Positions 8,055 to 17,221 of a stretch of DNA of 64,000 nt are shown here, in pieces (position 1 is the stretch's first letter; every line of letters starts with the position of its first letter). The position numbers were made by a program, and so were the translations under genes. The notes below the pieces were generated by a model. It saw only the letters and a list, made by a program, of their open reading frames with translations. It had not been told where the DNA came from and did not search any database. Source of the DNA: Microbacterium azadirachtae (GTDB taxonomy: Bacteria > Actinomycetota > Actinomycetes > Actinomycetales > Microbacteriaceae); NCBI RefSeq assembly GCF_000956545.1, contig NZ_JYIT01000082.1, positions 1 to 64,000 on the forward strand, read 5' to 3'.

Positions 8055-9125
8055 ATGACGGCACTCCTGCGCGAACGGCTGCGCTCGCATCGGCTCACCG
8101 CCCCCGCCCGCACGCCCGTGGCCGCCGCGCGGCACATGCTCGCGGTGCAGGCCCAGGAGTTCCTCGCCGGCCGGTGGGCGCTCGGCGTCCGGTCCTCCGG
8201 CGCGCCCACGCTCGCCGCCGTCGACGCCGCGTTCGACCGCGGCGAGCTGGTGCGCACGCACACGATGCGGGGCACGCTGCATGTCATCCCCGCCGAGGAC
8301 GTGCGCTGGGTGCTGTCCGTGACCGGCGACCGGCAGCTCCGTCAGGACGCCTCGCGCCAGCGCCAGCTGGGCATCGACGACGCGCTGGTCGCCCGGGTCG
8401 AGGCCGCGTTCCGGGAGCGGCTGGCCGGGGGAGGGCGCACCAGGGCGCAGCTGTTCGACGACCTCGTCGAGATCGGCGTCGACCCGTCCGGTCAGCGCGG
8501 CGTGCATCTCATCTACGCCCTCAACGTGCGGGGCGTCCTCGTGCAGGGGCCGGTCGTGCATCGCGACGACGCGGTCTCGCGCGAGCAGCTCTTCATGCTC
8601 GCCGAGGAATGGATCCCCGAGAGCGTCCCGCCCGCGGATCCGCTCGCGGAGTTCTTCGTGCGCTTCATCGACGGGCACGGCCCCGCCACCGTCGACGACT
8701 TCGCCTGGTGGTCGGGGCTGCCGATCACCGTCGCCCGCGAGGCCGCGGAGCGCGGTCGCGCACGCGTGACGGAGCAGGACGACGGAGTCTTCGTCGGCGC
8801 GGTCCGTCCGCGGCGAGCGGCGGGCGCCGACGATGCCGCGACGCTCGCGCTGCCGATGTTCGACGAGTACTACATCTCCTACGCCGACCGGTCATCCGTG
8901 GCATCGCCGGACAGCATGGCGCTGATCGGGCCCGGCAAGAACGGCATGGTGCGTGCGAGCCTGCTCACCGCGGGGCGCATCGCCGGCGCGTGGATGCATT
9001 CCGCGGCGGTCGGCCGGCACCGGGAGGATCCGGTCGCCGAGCTCTTCGACGAGGAGCAGGCCCCGGATCCCGGCGCCGTGGCCGCGGCCCTGCGCCGCTA
9101 CGCCGACTTCGTGTCGGTGCACTGA
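8055..9125 (+). CDS. AlkZ-like winged-helix DNA glycosylase (HTH_42)
   Basis: This 356-aa protein belongs to the winged-helix HTH_42 family, which includes the AlkZ/YcaQ glycosylases that remove alkylated bases or unhook crosslinks. The catalytic-type QxQ motif is present as Q32-A-Q34 in AVQAQEF, and the TRGTLH-like segment appears as HTMRGTLHVI. The ATG at 8055 is preferred over an in-frame upstream start because family proteins begin close to the LLRxRL segment. Many HTH_42 members are uncharacterised, so glycosylase activity is inferred from the motif. It converges on the RamB-like gene 16 bp away. Confidence 0.8.
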   Translation: MTALLRERLRSHRLTAPARTPVAAARHMLAVQAQEFLAGRWALGVRSSGAPTLAAVDAAFDRGELVRTHTMRGTLHVIPAEDVRWVLSVTGDRQLRQDASRQRQLGIDDALVARVEAAFRERLAGGGRTRAQLFDDLVEIGVDPSGQRGVHLIYALNVRGVLVQGPVVHRDDAVSREQLFMLAEEWIPESVPPADPLAEFFVRFIDGHGPATVDDFAWWSGLPITVAREAAERGRARVTEQDDGVFVGAVRPRRAAGADDAATLALPMFDEYYISYADRSSVASPDSMALIGPGKNGMVRASLLTAGRIAGAWMHSAAVGRHREDPVAELFDEEQAPDPGAVAAALRRYADFVSVH

Positions 9126-9141
9126 GGCAGGGCGGTGCCTC

Positions 9142-10581
9142 CTACTGCGCCGCGTGCCGATCCAGGAACGAGTACACCTCGTTGTCGTCGACGCCCGGGA
9201 ACGCGCCGCGGGGGAGCGGCGAGAACATGTGGGTGTGCACGCGTGCGCTCGGCCACGCCTTGTGGCTCCAGCGCTCCGCGATGCCGGCAGGAGGGCGCCG
9301 GCAGCACGCCTCGTCCGGACAGGTCGACTGCGCGCGATCCGTGGTCTCCCGGCCGCGCCACCAGCGCGCGTCGTCGAACGGCACGCCGACCGTGATCGAG
9401 AACCCGCCGCCATCGGTGGATCCGGTCTGCGTCGAGCACCAGAACGTGCCGGACGGCGTGTCCGTGTACTGGTAGTGCTCGGTCGTGCGGTTGCGCTGGC
9501 TGAAGGCGGCGCGAGCCGAGAACTTGCGGCACACGGTGAGGCCCTCGACGGATCCGGTGACGTCCATCGGCAGCGGGAGGTCGTCGTTCTCGTACACGCG
9601 GGTGAGGGCGCCGGACTCGTCCACGCGCAGGAAGTGCAGGCGCATGTCGAGGTGGGTCGTCATGAGGTTGGTCATGCGCATGCCCGCCGCCTCATGGGTC
9701 ACGCCGAACGCGTCCCGGAAGTCCTCCACGGCGAGGTTGCGGTCCTTCTTCGCCTGCTGCAGGAAGGCGACACCGGCGGTCTCGGGGATCAGGCAGCACG
9801 CGGCGTAGTAGTTGATCTCGAGCCGCTGCTGCAGGAAGTCCGCGTAATCGGTGGGCGGGGTGTGCCCGAGCAGCCGGTGCGCCATGGCCTGCAGCGCCAT
9901 CGAGCGCAGTCCGTGGCCGCCGGGGATCGAGGCCGGCGGCAGGTAGATGCGTCCGTGCTCCAGGTCGGTCACCGAGCGGGTGGAGTGCGGCAGGTCGTCG
10001 ACGTAGAGCAGCTCGAAGCCGAGCTGCTCGGCCATGATGCTGACCGTGCGGTGCGTGAGCGCTCCGGAGGAGTGCCCCGCGGCCCTGAGCTGCTTCTCGG
10101 CGAGCGCCTCGATGTCGGGCAGGTGGTTGTCCAGGGCGCGCATCTTCAGGCGCAGCTCCGTGTTGGCGCGACGGGCCTCCTCGGGGGTGGCGATGGCCTC
10201 GCGCTCACGGCGGTGCAGTTCGCGGTGCAGTCCGAGGATCGACTCGATCGTCTCGTCCGGCATGCCCTTGCTCACCCGCACCGGGGCGATGCCGAGCTGG
10301 CGGAACACCGAGCTGGACTGCGCCCGGTCGAGCTCGATCTCCAGGGCGGCGCGGCGGTTCGGCGGCTCGCCCGAGATCAGGTCGCTCACCTCGGTGCCGG
10401 TCGCGTCGGCGATCGCCTGGAGCAGGGAGAGCTTCGGCTCGCGCTTCCCGTTCTCGATGAGGCTGAGCTGCGATCCGGCGACGCCGACCGCGGCGCCCAG
10501 CTCGTCCAGGGTCATGCCGCTGCGCGTGCGGTGGTGACGGATGCGGTGTCCGAGGGTCGTGAGCTCGAGTCCTGAGGCCAT
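9142..10581 (-). CDS. ramB: RamB-like XRE/short-chain fatty acyl regulator
   Basis: This 479-aa transcription factor has an N-terminal XRE helix-turn-helix (about 10-62, with GSQLSLIENGKREPKLSLL). The central region resembles an ImmA/IrrE domain in which the HExxH metal site is degenerate (AMAHRLLGH). The cysteine-bearing C-terminal domain is typical of RamB (CRKFSARAAF, CPDEACC). In Corynebacterium RamB controls acetate and related carbon genes. It is divergent from pckG across 110 bp, so control of pckG and itself is plausible. A TAGTAT element seven bases before the ATG suggests a leaderless transcript and supports this start over one at 10608. Confidence 0.88.
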   Translation of the reverse strand: MASGLELTTLGHRIRHHRTRSGMTLDELGAAVGVAGSQLSLIENGKREPKLSLLQAIADATGTEVSDLISGEPPNRRAALEIELDRAQSSSVFRQLGIAPVRVSKGMPDETIESILGLHRELHRREREAIATPEEARRANTELRLKMRALDNHLPDIEALAEKQLRAAGHSSGALTHRTVSIMAEQLGFELLYVDDLPHSTRSVTDLEHGRIYLPPASIPGGHGLRSMALQAMAHRLLGHTPPTDYADFLQQRLEINYYAACCLIPETAGVAFLQQAKKDRNLAVEDFRDAFGVTHEAAGMRMTNLMTTHLDMRLHFLRVDESGALTRVYENDDLPLPMDVTGSVEGLTVCRKFSARAAFSQRNRTTEHYQYTDTPSGTFWCSTQTGSTDGGGFSITVGVPFDDARWWRGRETTDRAQSTCPDEACCRRPPAGIAERWSHKAWPSARVHTHMFSPLPRGAFPGVDDNEVYSFLDRHAAQ

Positions 10582-10635
10582 GGAATTGATACTAGCGAAA
10601 GAAACCATGTTCTTGATGCCGGCTTTGGCTCAAAG
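10582..10635. promoter_or_regulatory. ramB leaderless promoter and adjacent palindrome
   Basis: Read on the minus strand, TAGTAT (10594-10589) lies seven bases before the ramB ATG, the spacing expected for transcription starting at or next to the start codon; no Shine-Dalgarno sequence is present. About 30 bp further upstream is the palindrome CTTTG-GCT-CAAAG (10623-10635), which sits between ramB and pckG and could bind RamB or another regulator. Both are readings by eye. Confidence 0.4.
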
Positions 10636-10691
10636 AGTGGCGATAACTGGCGCAAGATGGGTTCAACGCCCCGACCTTTAAGGAGCAGACC

Positions 10692-12560
10692 ATGGCAATC
10701 GCCGAGACCTCCACCCCGCGGACCTCCCCGCTCGCTCTCGTGCGCGAGTACGGTGCGGCCCCCGAGTACGACACCCCGGCCTTCGCCGAGCTGTCGGCCT
10801 GGGTCGAGGAGATCCGCGCGCTGACCCAGCCCGACCGCGTGCACTGGGTCGACGGCTCCGCGGCCGAGAACGACGCCCTGCTGCACGAGCTCGTCGACGA
10901 GGGCAAGCTCATCAAGCTCAACCCCGAGTGGCGTCCCGGGTCCTACCTGGCCCGCTCGCACCCGAGCGACGTGGCGCGCACCGAGGCGCGCACCTTCATC
11001 GCCTCCGGCCAGAAGATCGACGCCGGCCCGACCAACAACTGGGCGGACCCCGCCGAGATGCACGCGAAGATGACCGAGATCTTCGAGGGCTCGATGCGCG
11101 GCCGCACGATGTACGTCGTGCCGTTCTCGATGGGTCCCGTCGGCGGCCCGATCTCGCAGATCGGCGTGCAGATCACCGACAGCGCCTACGCGGTCGCCTC
11201 CATCGGCATCATGACCCGCGTCGGCACCGCCGTCGTCCGCCAGATCGCGGAGGGCGCGCCGTGGGTGCGCACCGTGCACTCGGTCGGCGCTCCGCTCGCC
11301 CCGGGTGAGGCGGACACCACGTGGCCGTGCAACGACGAGAAGTGGATCGTGCACTTCCCCGACACGCTCGAGGTCTACTCGTTCGGCTCCGGCTACGGCG
11401 GCAATGCGATCCTCGCCAAGAAGTGCTTCGCGCTGCGCATCGCCTCGGTGCTCGCCCGCGACGAGGGCTGGATGGCCGAGCACATGCTGCTCATCCGCGT
11501 GATCTCGCCCGAGGGCAAGGCCTACCACGTGGCCGCGGCCTTCCCGTCGGCGTGCGGCAAGACCAACCTCGCCATGCTCCGCCCGACGATCCCGGGCTGG
11601 AAGGTCGAGACGCTCGGTGACGACATCACCTGGATCCGTCCGGGTGCCGACGGCCGCATGCGTGCGATCAACCCGGAGGCGGGCTTCTTCGGCGTCGCTC
11701 CCGGCACCGGCGAGTCCACCAACGTCACCGCCGTGGAGACGCTGTGGGGCAACACGATCTTCACGAACGTCGCGCTGCGTCCGGACGGCGATGTGTGGTG
11801 GGAAGGCTTGACCGACGAGGCGCCCGCCAACCTCATCGACTGGGAGGGCAACCCCTGGACCCCGGAGAGCGGTCGCCCCGCGGCGCACCCGAACTCCCGG
11901 TTCACCGTCTCCGCCGCCCAGTGCCCGCAGATCGCGGAGGACTGGGAGGATCCTGAGGGCGTGCCGCTCGACGTGATCCTGTTCGGCGGACGTCGCGCCA
12001 CCAACGTCCCGCTCGTCGTCGAGGCGACGGACTGGAGCCACGGCGTGTTCCTCGGCGCGACCATCTCGTCCGAGCGCACGGCGGCGGCCGAGGGCACGGT
12101 CGGCGAGCTGCGCCGCGACCCGTTCGCGATGCTCCCCTTCTGCGGCTACAACATGGGCGACTACTTCGCGCACTGGCTGAAGATGGGTCGCGCGGTCCGG
12201 TTCGACAAGGCGCCGCGGATCTTCCAGGTGAACTGGTTCCGCCGCGGTTCCGACGGCCGGTTCCTGTGGCCCGGATTCGGCGACAACGCGCGCGTCATCG
12301 ACTGGATCATCCGCCGCATCGAGGGGCAGGTCGACGCGGTCGACAGCCCGATCGGCCGCCTGCCCCGCATCGAGGACCTCAACCTCGAGGGCGCGCAGGT
12401 GAGCGACGAGGATCTCGCCGAGCTGTTCAGCGTCGACACCGCGTCGTGGAGCCGTGAGGCAGACTCGACCGAGGAGTTCTTCGCCACCTTCGGCGACCGT
12501 CTCCCCGCAGCGCTGACGAGCGAGCTCGCCTCGCTGCGCTACCGTCTCGCGAACGCCTGA
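10692..12560 (+). CDS. pckG: Phosphoenolpyruvate carboxykinase (GTP)
   Basis: This 622-aa enzyme converts oxaloacetate and GTP to phosphoenolpyruvate, CO2 and GDP, the entry to gluconeogenesis. Length and motifs match the GTP class: [12 protein letters not shown] as P-loop with the reactive cysteine (about residue 288), [10 protein letters not shown] for metal binding, and the guanine-binding region around [12 protein letters not shown]. An AAGGAG site precedes the ATG. It stands alone and is followed by a strong terminator. The divergent RamB-like gene suggests control by carbon source. Confidence 0.97.
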   Translation: MAIAETSTPRTSPLALVREYGAAPEYDTPAFAELSAWVEEIRALTQPDRVHWVDGSAAENDALLHELVDEGKLIKLNPEWRPGSYLARSHPSDVARTEARTFIASGQKIDAGPTNNWADPAEMHAKMTEIFEGSMRGRTMYVVPFSMGPVGGPISQIGVQITDSAYAVASIGIMTRVGTAVVRQIAEGAPWVRTVHSVGAPLAPGEADTTWPCNDEKWIVHFPDTLEVYSFGSGYGGNAILAKKCFALRIASVLARDEGWMAEHMLLIRVISPEGKAYHVAAAFPSACGKTNLAMLRPTIPGWKVETLGDDITWIRPGADGRMRAINPEAGFFGVAPGTGESTNVTAVETLWGNTIFTNVALRPDGDVWWEGLTDEAPANLIDWEGNPWTPESGRPAAHPNSRFTVSAAQCPQIAEDWEDPEGVPLDVILFGGRRATNVPLVVEATDWSHGVFLGATISSERTAAAEGTVGELRRDPFAMLPFCGYNMGDYFAHWLKMGRAVRFDKAPRIFQVNWFRRGSDGRFLWPGFGDNARVIDWIIRRIEGQVDAVDSPIGRLPRIEDLNLEGAQVSDEDLAELFSVDTASWSREADSTEEFFATFGDRLPAALTSELASLRYRLANA

Positions 12561-12568
12561 GACGCGAT

Positions 12569-12618
12569 CCGGCTCCTCCCCCGCCCCGAGGATCTCGGAG
12601 ACGCGGGGGAGGAGCCGG
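12569..12618 (+). terminator. Strong hairpin terminator of pckG
   Basis: A perfect 16-bp stem (12569-12584 with 12603-12618, arms CCGGCTCCTCCCCCGC and its complement) starts 8 bp after the pckG stop, with an 18-nt loop. No T tract follows, which is usual in high-GC actinobacteria. Confidence 0.85.
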
Positions 12619-12751
12619 GTCCACCAAGACCCGCGGCGGCGGGATGTCAGGGACGAAAAGCTGAGTGGTCCCCGGCATCCTGCCGCCGCGTTCGTGTGCG
12701 CCGGTCCTCGAGAGTGCCCGCGGGGCGCGGTCCCGCGGGTAGCGTCGCATC

Positions 12752-13702
12752 ATGGACGTCATCGAGTACCTGATGGAGGGGGATCCCGCGATCCGCTGGC
12801 AGGCGATGCGGGATCTGGCCGATGCGGCGCCCGAGGCGGTCGCCGTGGAGCGCGCACGGGTCGCGGACGAGGGCTGGGGTGCGCGCCTGCTGGCGCTGCA
12901 GGCCGAGGACGGGCTGTGGGACGGCGGTGTGTACCGTCCGGGCTGGGTCGATCGGGAGCGTCCGATGTACGACGCCTGGACGGCGACGCACTTCAGCCTC
13001 CAGCAGCTGGCGGACTTCGGTGCGGATCCCGCCGATGCGCGTGTGCGACGGGCGATCGGCCGCGTGCGCGACCACGTGCGCTGGGATCAGCCCGGGGCGC
13101 CTGCGTACTTCGACGGCGAGACGGAGCCGTGCGTCAACGGGGTCGTGCTGACCGTCGCCACCGCCTTCGGCGAGCCGGGCGACACCGTTGTCCGGACGCT
13201 CCTCGACGGCCAGCTCGCCGACGGCGGCTGGAACTGCCGGGCCGAGTACGGGGCGGAGGTCTCGTCGCTGCACTCGACGATCTGCGTGCTCGAGGGGCTG
13301 CGGGACTGGGAGCAGGCGACGGGCGGCACGGTCAGGTCGCGGGCCGCGCGTCTGGCCGGCGAGGAGTACCTGCTCGAGCGACGCCTGTTCCTGAGCCGGC
13401 GCACCGGGGCGGTCATCGACCCCCGGTTCACCATGGCGTCCTACCCGGTGCGGTGGTACTACGAGGTCGTGCGCGGGCTGGAGTACCTGCGACGTACGTA
13501 CCCGGAGCCCGACCCCCGCTGCGAGGAGGCGCTCGCGCTGCTGCGCTCCGCTCGCCGTGCGGACGGGCGCTGGACGCTGGCGAACGAGCACTCCGGTCCC
13601 ACGTCCTTCGCCATGGAGGGCGAGGAGGAGGGCCTCCCCAGCCGTTGGGTCACCCTGCGTGCCCTCCGCATCCTGCGCTGGGCCGGCGACCCGATCGGGT
13701 GA
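12752..13702 (+). CDS. Terpene-cyclase/prenyltransferase-fold protein, unknown function
   Basis: This 316-aa protein appears to have the alpha-alpha toroid fold of squalene cyclases and protein prenyltransferases. The evidence is repeated helix pairs with QW-like motifs such as LQAEDGLWDGG, LLDGQLADGGWNC and LLRSARRADGRW. It lacks an obvious DxDD catalytic motif and is half the length of a squalene-hopene cyclase, so cyclase activity should not be assumed. No signal peptide or terpenoid gene is nearby. Related proteins are usually annotated as hypothetical. It starts 191 bp after pckG and is followed 47 bp later by the peptidase gene. Confidence 0.72.
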   Translation: MDVIEYLMEGDPAIRWQAMRDLADAAPEAVAVERARVADEGWGARLLALQAEDGLWDGGVYRPGWVDRERPMYDAWTATHFSLQQLADFGADPADARVRRAIGRVRDHVRWDQPGAPAYFDGETEPCVNGVVLTVATAFGEPGDTVVRTLLDGQLADGGWNCRAEYGAEVSSLHSTICVLEGLRDWEQATGGTVRSRAARLAGEEYLLERRLFLSRRTGAVIDPRFTMASYPVRWYYEVVRGLEYLRRTYPEPDPRCEEALALLRSARRADGRWTLANEHSGPTSFAMEGEEEGLPSRWVTLRALRILRWAGDPIG

Positions 13703-13749
13703 GGGTGTCCCGGTCGGGTGCGAGCACGCCGCCCGCCTAGGCTGGGGCG

Positions 13750-14784
13750 ATGCTCCTCCCGCCCAAGGCCCGCCCTGGCGATCGGGTCGCCGTCCTCTCG
13801 CCCGCGTTCGCGGCGCCGGCGGTCTCGGTCCCCGTCCACGAACAGGCCCTGCGCCGGCTGGAGGAGCTCACCGGGCTGATTCCGGTCGAGTTCCCCACGA
13901 CGAGGATGCTCGGGGCGTCGGCGGAGGCGCGCGCGGCCGACGTGAACGCGGCCTTCGCCGACCCCTCGATCCGGGCGATCATCGCCACGATCGGCGGCGA
14001 CGACCAGATCCTCGTGACCCCGCACCTCGATGCGGGCGCCGCGCAGGCGGATCCCAAGCCGTTCCTGGGCTACAGCGACAACACCAACATCCTCAACTGG
14101 CTGTGGCGCAACGGGATCGCGGGCTTCTACGGCGGCTCGACCCAGGTGCACCTCGGTCCTGGGCCCGCGGTGGACCCGATCCATGCCCGCTCGCTGCGCG
14201 CAGCACTGCTCGACGGCGGGCGGCTCGAGCTCGACGAGCCGGGGGCGTCCGAGGACTTCGGCGTGCGCTGGGAGGATCCGGCCGCGCTCGTCCGGTTCGG
14301 CGACCGCGAGCCCGCCGACCCGTGGACCTGGGCGGGGCCTGCGGTCCACCGGGCGGGTCCGACGTGGGGAGGCTGCGTGGAGGTCCTTTGCCAGCTCGCC
14401 CTCGCCGATCGGTTCCCGCGGACGGAGCTGCTGGATGACACGATCCTGCTCCTGGAGACGAGCGAGCGGCTGACACCCGCATCGGCGGTGGCGGAGCAGC
14501 TCCGCGCCTACGGGGAGCGGGGGCTTCTGGAGCGCGTCGCGGGCGTCGTGGTCGCGCGGCCGCCGGCGAGCACGCACGAGGTCATCCCGGAGGCGGGCGA
14601 GCGGCGCAGGATCCGCGCTGAGCAGCGCGATGCCGTGCTCGCCGCGATGGAGCGCTACAACCCCGATGCCGTGGTGTGCATCGGCGTGCCGTTCGGGCAC
14701 ACCCGGCCGCAGTGGATCGTTCCGTACGGCGGCGCTGTCGCGCTGGACGGCGCCGCGCGCCGTGTCGTGGCCGACTACGCGTGA
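13750..14784 (+). CDS. S66-family LD-carboxypeptidase / MccF-like serine peptidase
   Basis: This 344-aa cytoplasmic protein belongs to peptidase family S66, which includes murein LD-carboxypeptidase (cell-wall recycling) and MccF (microcin C immunity). A Ser-Glu-His triad can be placed: S109 in FLGYSDNTN, the glutamate in GGCVEVLCQL, and the histidine in PFGHTRPQW near the C-terminus. Sequence alone does not separate the two functions; no recycling or microcin genes are adjacent. It ends six bases before the convergent small HTH gene. Confidence 0.85.
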   Translation: MLLPPKARPGDRVAVLSPAFAAPAVSVPVHEQALRRLEELTGLIPVEFPTTRMLGASAEARAADVNAAFADPSIRAIIATIGGDDQILVTPHLDAGAAQADPKPFLGYSDNTNILNWLWRNGIAGFYGGSTQVHLGPGPAVDPIHARSLRAALLDGGRLELDEPGASEDFGVRWEDPAALVRFGDREPADPWTWAGPAVHRAGPTWGGCVEVLCQLALADRFPRTELLDDTILLLETSERLTPASAVAEQLRAYGERGLLERVAGVVVARPPASTHEVIPEAGERRRIRAEQRDAVLAAMERYNPDAVVCIGVPFGHTRPQWIVPYGGAVALDGAARRVVADYA

Positions 14785-14790
14785 GCCGCC

Positions 14791-14994
14791 TCAGCGCCGG
14801 CCGAATCGGCGATGCGCGGCCTGCCGGGTGGTGCCCAGCGCGCTCGCGATCGCCTGCCACGAGTAGCCTGCCGCACGGGCGCGGCGCACCTGCACCTCCT
14901 CGGCGCGGGCGATGTCGCGACGCACCGCGACCAGTCGGTGCAGCTCGGCGAGCGGCTCGCCCTGGGGATCCAGATCGTTCGCCGTCCTCATCAT
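14791..14994 (-). CDS. Small HTH protein, probable autoregulator
   Basis: This 67-aa protein consists of an N-terminal helix-rich half and a C-terminal helix-turn-helix, GYSWQAIASALGTTRQAAHR, of the kind seen at the end of Clp-N/HTH regulators in actinobacteria. A near-perfect AGGAGGT ribosome binding site precedes two consecutive ATG codons (14994 and 14991). Two identical-arm palindromes lie immediately upstream, suggesting it binds its own promoter. Its regulon is unknown. Confidence 0.75.
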   Translation of the reverse strand: MMRTANDLDPQGEPLAELHRLVAVRRDIARAEEVQVRRARAAGYSWQAIASALGTTRQAAHRRFGRR

Positions 14995-15008
14995 GATGAC
15001 CTCCTGGT

Positions 15009-15052
15009 GTCAATGCTTGTTGACGCCGCGAGATCTGTCAATCGATGTTGAC
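15009..15052 (-). promoter_or_regulatory. Tandem GTCAA-N6-TTGAC operators
   Basis: Two palindromes with the same arms, GTCAA-N6-TTGAC, occupy 15009-15024 and 15037-15052. Their start-to-start spacing is 28 bp, close to three helical turns. They sit directly upstream of the small HTH gene, and read on its strand they include a TTGACA hexamer that could be the -35 element. This arrangement fits repression by a dimer bound at both sites. The MHS transporter gene ends 74 bp further and points the same way, so only the HTH gene is an obvious target. Confidence 0.7.
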
Positions 15053-15125
15053 GGTTTCCCTTTCGCCTGCGGCGGACAGGATCCGTCGGCGGATCCCGAG
15101 CGCCGCGCAGCGAGGGCGGCCCCGA

Positions 15126-16583
15126 TCAGGGCAGCGTGGGCACGCCCAGGTCGTCCTCGTAGTCGTGGTCCTTGGTCTCGGGGATGAGGATCAGGGCGAT
15201 GAGCGTCAGCACGGCCATGGCCGAGAGGTAGATGCCCACGAGCACGGGCGAGCCGTCGGCGAGCTGCCACAGCCACACCGCGATCAGCGGCGCCACGGCG
15301 GCGCCGAGGATCGACGAGACGTTGTACGCGACCGCGGAGCCGGTGTACCGCACATTCGTGGGGAACAGCTCGGGCAGCAGCGCGCCCATCGGCCCGAACG
15401 TCGTGCCCATGAGCAGGAAGCCGAGGATCAGGAACGACTGGGTCAGCACCGCGGCGAACGGCTCACCGGCGTGCCGCCCGAGGAAGAGCGGGAAGGTGAA
15501 GCCGAAGAGGATGATCGCGACCGTCGTCCAGATCAGCAGCGTGCGCCGCCCGATCCGATCCGCCCACGGACCGGACAGCAGCGTGAAGATCCCGAAGAAC
15601 ACGACGCCGATGATCTGCATCACCACGAAGTCGGTGTAGCCGAACCCCTGACCCGGGTAGAACTGCGCCGCGAACGCGGCCGGGTCGAACGGGGCGCCCT
15701 TCGCCTCGGCCGCCTTCTGCGCCGCGGCGGACGCGATCTCGACCGACCACGGCTTCGTGCCGAACGACAGCGTGAAGTTCGTCATCAGGTAGAACAGCAC
15801 ATAGGTCGCCAGCATCACGAACGTGCCGAGGATCAGGTGCTTCCAGTGATGGCGGAAGACGGTCGCAAGCGGCAGCTTGCGGATCGTGCCCTTGACCTCG
15901 GCGCGCTTGAAGGTGTCCGACTCGACGAGCTTCAGCCGCACCCACAGCCCGATGATCACCATCACGGCCGAGAACAGGAACGGCACCCGCCAGCCCCAGC
16001 CGAGGAACGCCTCCGACTTCTGCGTCGGATCCGAGGCGTGCGGCAGCAGGGCGTTGATGATCAGGAACAGGCCGTTCGCGATGATGAAGCCGAGCGGCGC
16101 CCCCAGCTGCGGGAACGAGCCGTACCAGGCGCGCTTGCCCTCCGGGGCGTTCTCCGTGGCGACGAGCGCGGCGCCCGACCACTCGCCTCCGAGCGCGAAT
16201 CCCTGCGCGAGACGCAGGATGAGCAGCAGCAGCGCCGCCCACCAGTTGATCTGCTGGAACGTGGGCAGCACGCCGATCAGGAAGGTCGCGATGCCCATCG
16301 TGAGCAGCGAGGCGACGAGGGTGGCCTTGCGGCCGTAACGGTCGCCGAAGTGGCCGAACACCATCGCGCCGATCGGGCGGGCGATCATCGCCGCGCCGAA
16401 CACGCCGAACGACGCGAGCAGCGCCGTGGTGTCGTTCCCGGTCGGGAAGAACAGGATGGGGAAGACCAGCACCGCCGCCGTCGCGTAGACGTAGAAGTCG
16501 TAGAACTCGATCGTCGTGCCGATGAGGCTCGCGAGGATCACCCGCGATCGAGGATTGGCGGGTGCGGTCGTGGCGGTGCTCAT
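15126..16583 (-). CDS. MHS-family MFS metabolite:proton symporter
   Basis: This 485-aa inner-membrane transporter has about 12 helices and typical metabolite:H+ symporter motifs. These are TIEFYDFYVYATAAVLVFP at the start of helix 1, GHFGDRYGRKATL between helices 2 and 3, and RLAQGFALGGEWSGA. The family (ShiA, KgtP, ProP relatives) imports organic acids or compatible solutes; the substrate here cannot be told. GGAGGA precedes the ATG. No catabolic gene is adjacent. Confidence 0.9.
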   Translation of the reverse strand: MSTATTAPANPRSRVILASLIGTTIEFYDFYVYATAAVLVFPILFFPTGNDTTALLASFGVFGAAMIARPIGAMVFGHFGDRYGRKATLVASLLTMGIATFLIGVLPTFQQINWWAALLLLILRLAQGFALGGEWSGAALVATENAPEGKRAWYGSFPQLGAPLGFIIANGLFLIINALLPHASDPTQKSEAFLGWGWRVPFLFSAVMVIIGLWVRLKLVESDTFKRAEVKGTIRKLPLATVFRHHWKHLILGTFVMLATYVLFYLMTNFTLSFGTKPWSVEIASAAAQKAAEAKGAPFDPAAFAAQFYPGQGFGYTDFVVMQIIGVVFFGIFTLLSGPWADRIGRRTLLIWTTVAIILFGFTFPLFLGRHAGEPFAAVLTQSFLILGFLLMGTTFGPMGALLPELFPTNVRYTGSAVAYNVSSILGAAVAPLIAVWLWQLADGSPVLVGIYLSAMAVLTLIALILIPETKDHDYEDDLGVPTLP

Positions 16584-16741
16584 GCAGTCCTCCGGTCGGT
16601 ACGTCGATCACGCTCGCCGGGCCCCCCAGCAGCGCGGCAGCACGGGGGAGTCTACGCCCGGCGTTCAGCCGATCCACAGGCGGACACGCGACCACCGCGG
16701 AGTATGACGACGAGGACGTATGCGCCTTGTCGGATGAACGA

Positions 16742-16777
16742 CGAACGCGGGACCCGGATGACCGGATCCCGCGTTCG
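16742..16777 (-). terminator. Hairpin after the small membrane protein gene
   Basis: An 11-bp perfect stem (CGAACGCGGGA at 16742-16752 with its complement at 16767-16777) starts 20 bp past the stop of the minus-strand gene ending at 16797. It can also separate that gene from the transporter. The rest of the 213-bp gap shows no other feature. Confidence 0.65.
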
Positions 16778-16796
16778 ACGAGGTGGTGCGCGGTGC

Positions 16797-17159
16797 TCAG
16801 TGCCAGAAGAACCCCAGCCCGGCGTTCAGCAGGGCCAGGATCCCGACCGTCCAGAACATGCCGCCAGGAACGGTCTCGCCGCGCTTCTGGCGACCCATGC
16901 CGATGCCGAGCAGGGCGCCGATGATGATCAGGACCACGAGCTTCACCGTGATCTTGATGTAGAAGCTCATCCCGGGCGTCCAGTCGATGCCCCAGGGGGC
17001 GGCGAGCGCGAGGCCCGCGACACCGGCGATCGCGAGGCCGATGTTCATGAGCTGCGTGAACTGGCGCTTGCCCCCGAACGCCTGGGCCAGCCAGGCGCCG
17101 AACAGCGTGGCGAAGCCGATCAGGTGGATGAAGACGACGATCTCGCGGAGGGTCTGCAT
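16797..17159 (-). CDS. Small integral membrane protein, unknown function
   Basis: This 120-aa protein has four predicted helices (about 5-28, 37-57, 66-88 and 97-118). Histidines occur in the first helix (VFIHLIGFATLFGAW) and at the C-terminus (FFWH). Homologous-looking four-helix proteins are widespread in Microbacteriaceae without assigned function. An in-frame GTG at 17165 would add two residues; the ATG is preferred. It lies 62 bp downstream of ribH on the same strand, so it could be read through from the riboflavin operon. Confidence 0.7.
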   Translation of the reverse strand: MQTLREIVVFIHLIGFATLFGAWLAQAFGGKRQFTQLMNIGLAIAGVAGLALAAPWGIDWTPGMSFYIKITVKLVVLIIIGALLGIGMGRQKRGETVPGGMFWTVGILALLNAGLGFFWH

Positions 17160-17221
17160 GAGCACAGGCTATGCCCGCGTCCGCCCCCCTCGCCAGGCAG
17201 GCTCGCCTCAGCCGCGGGCGC

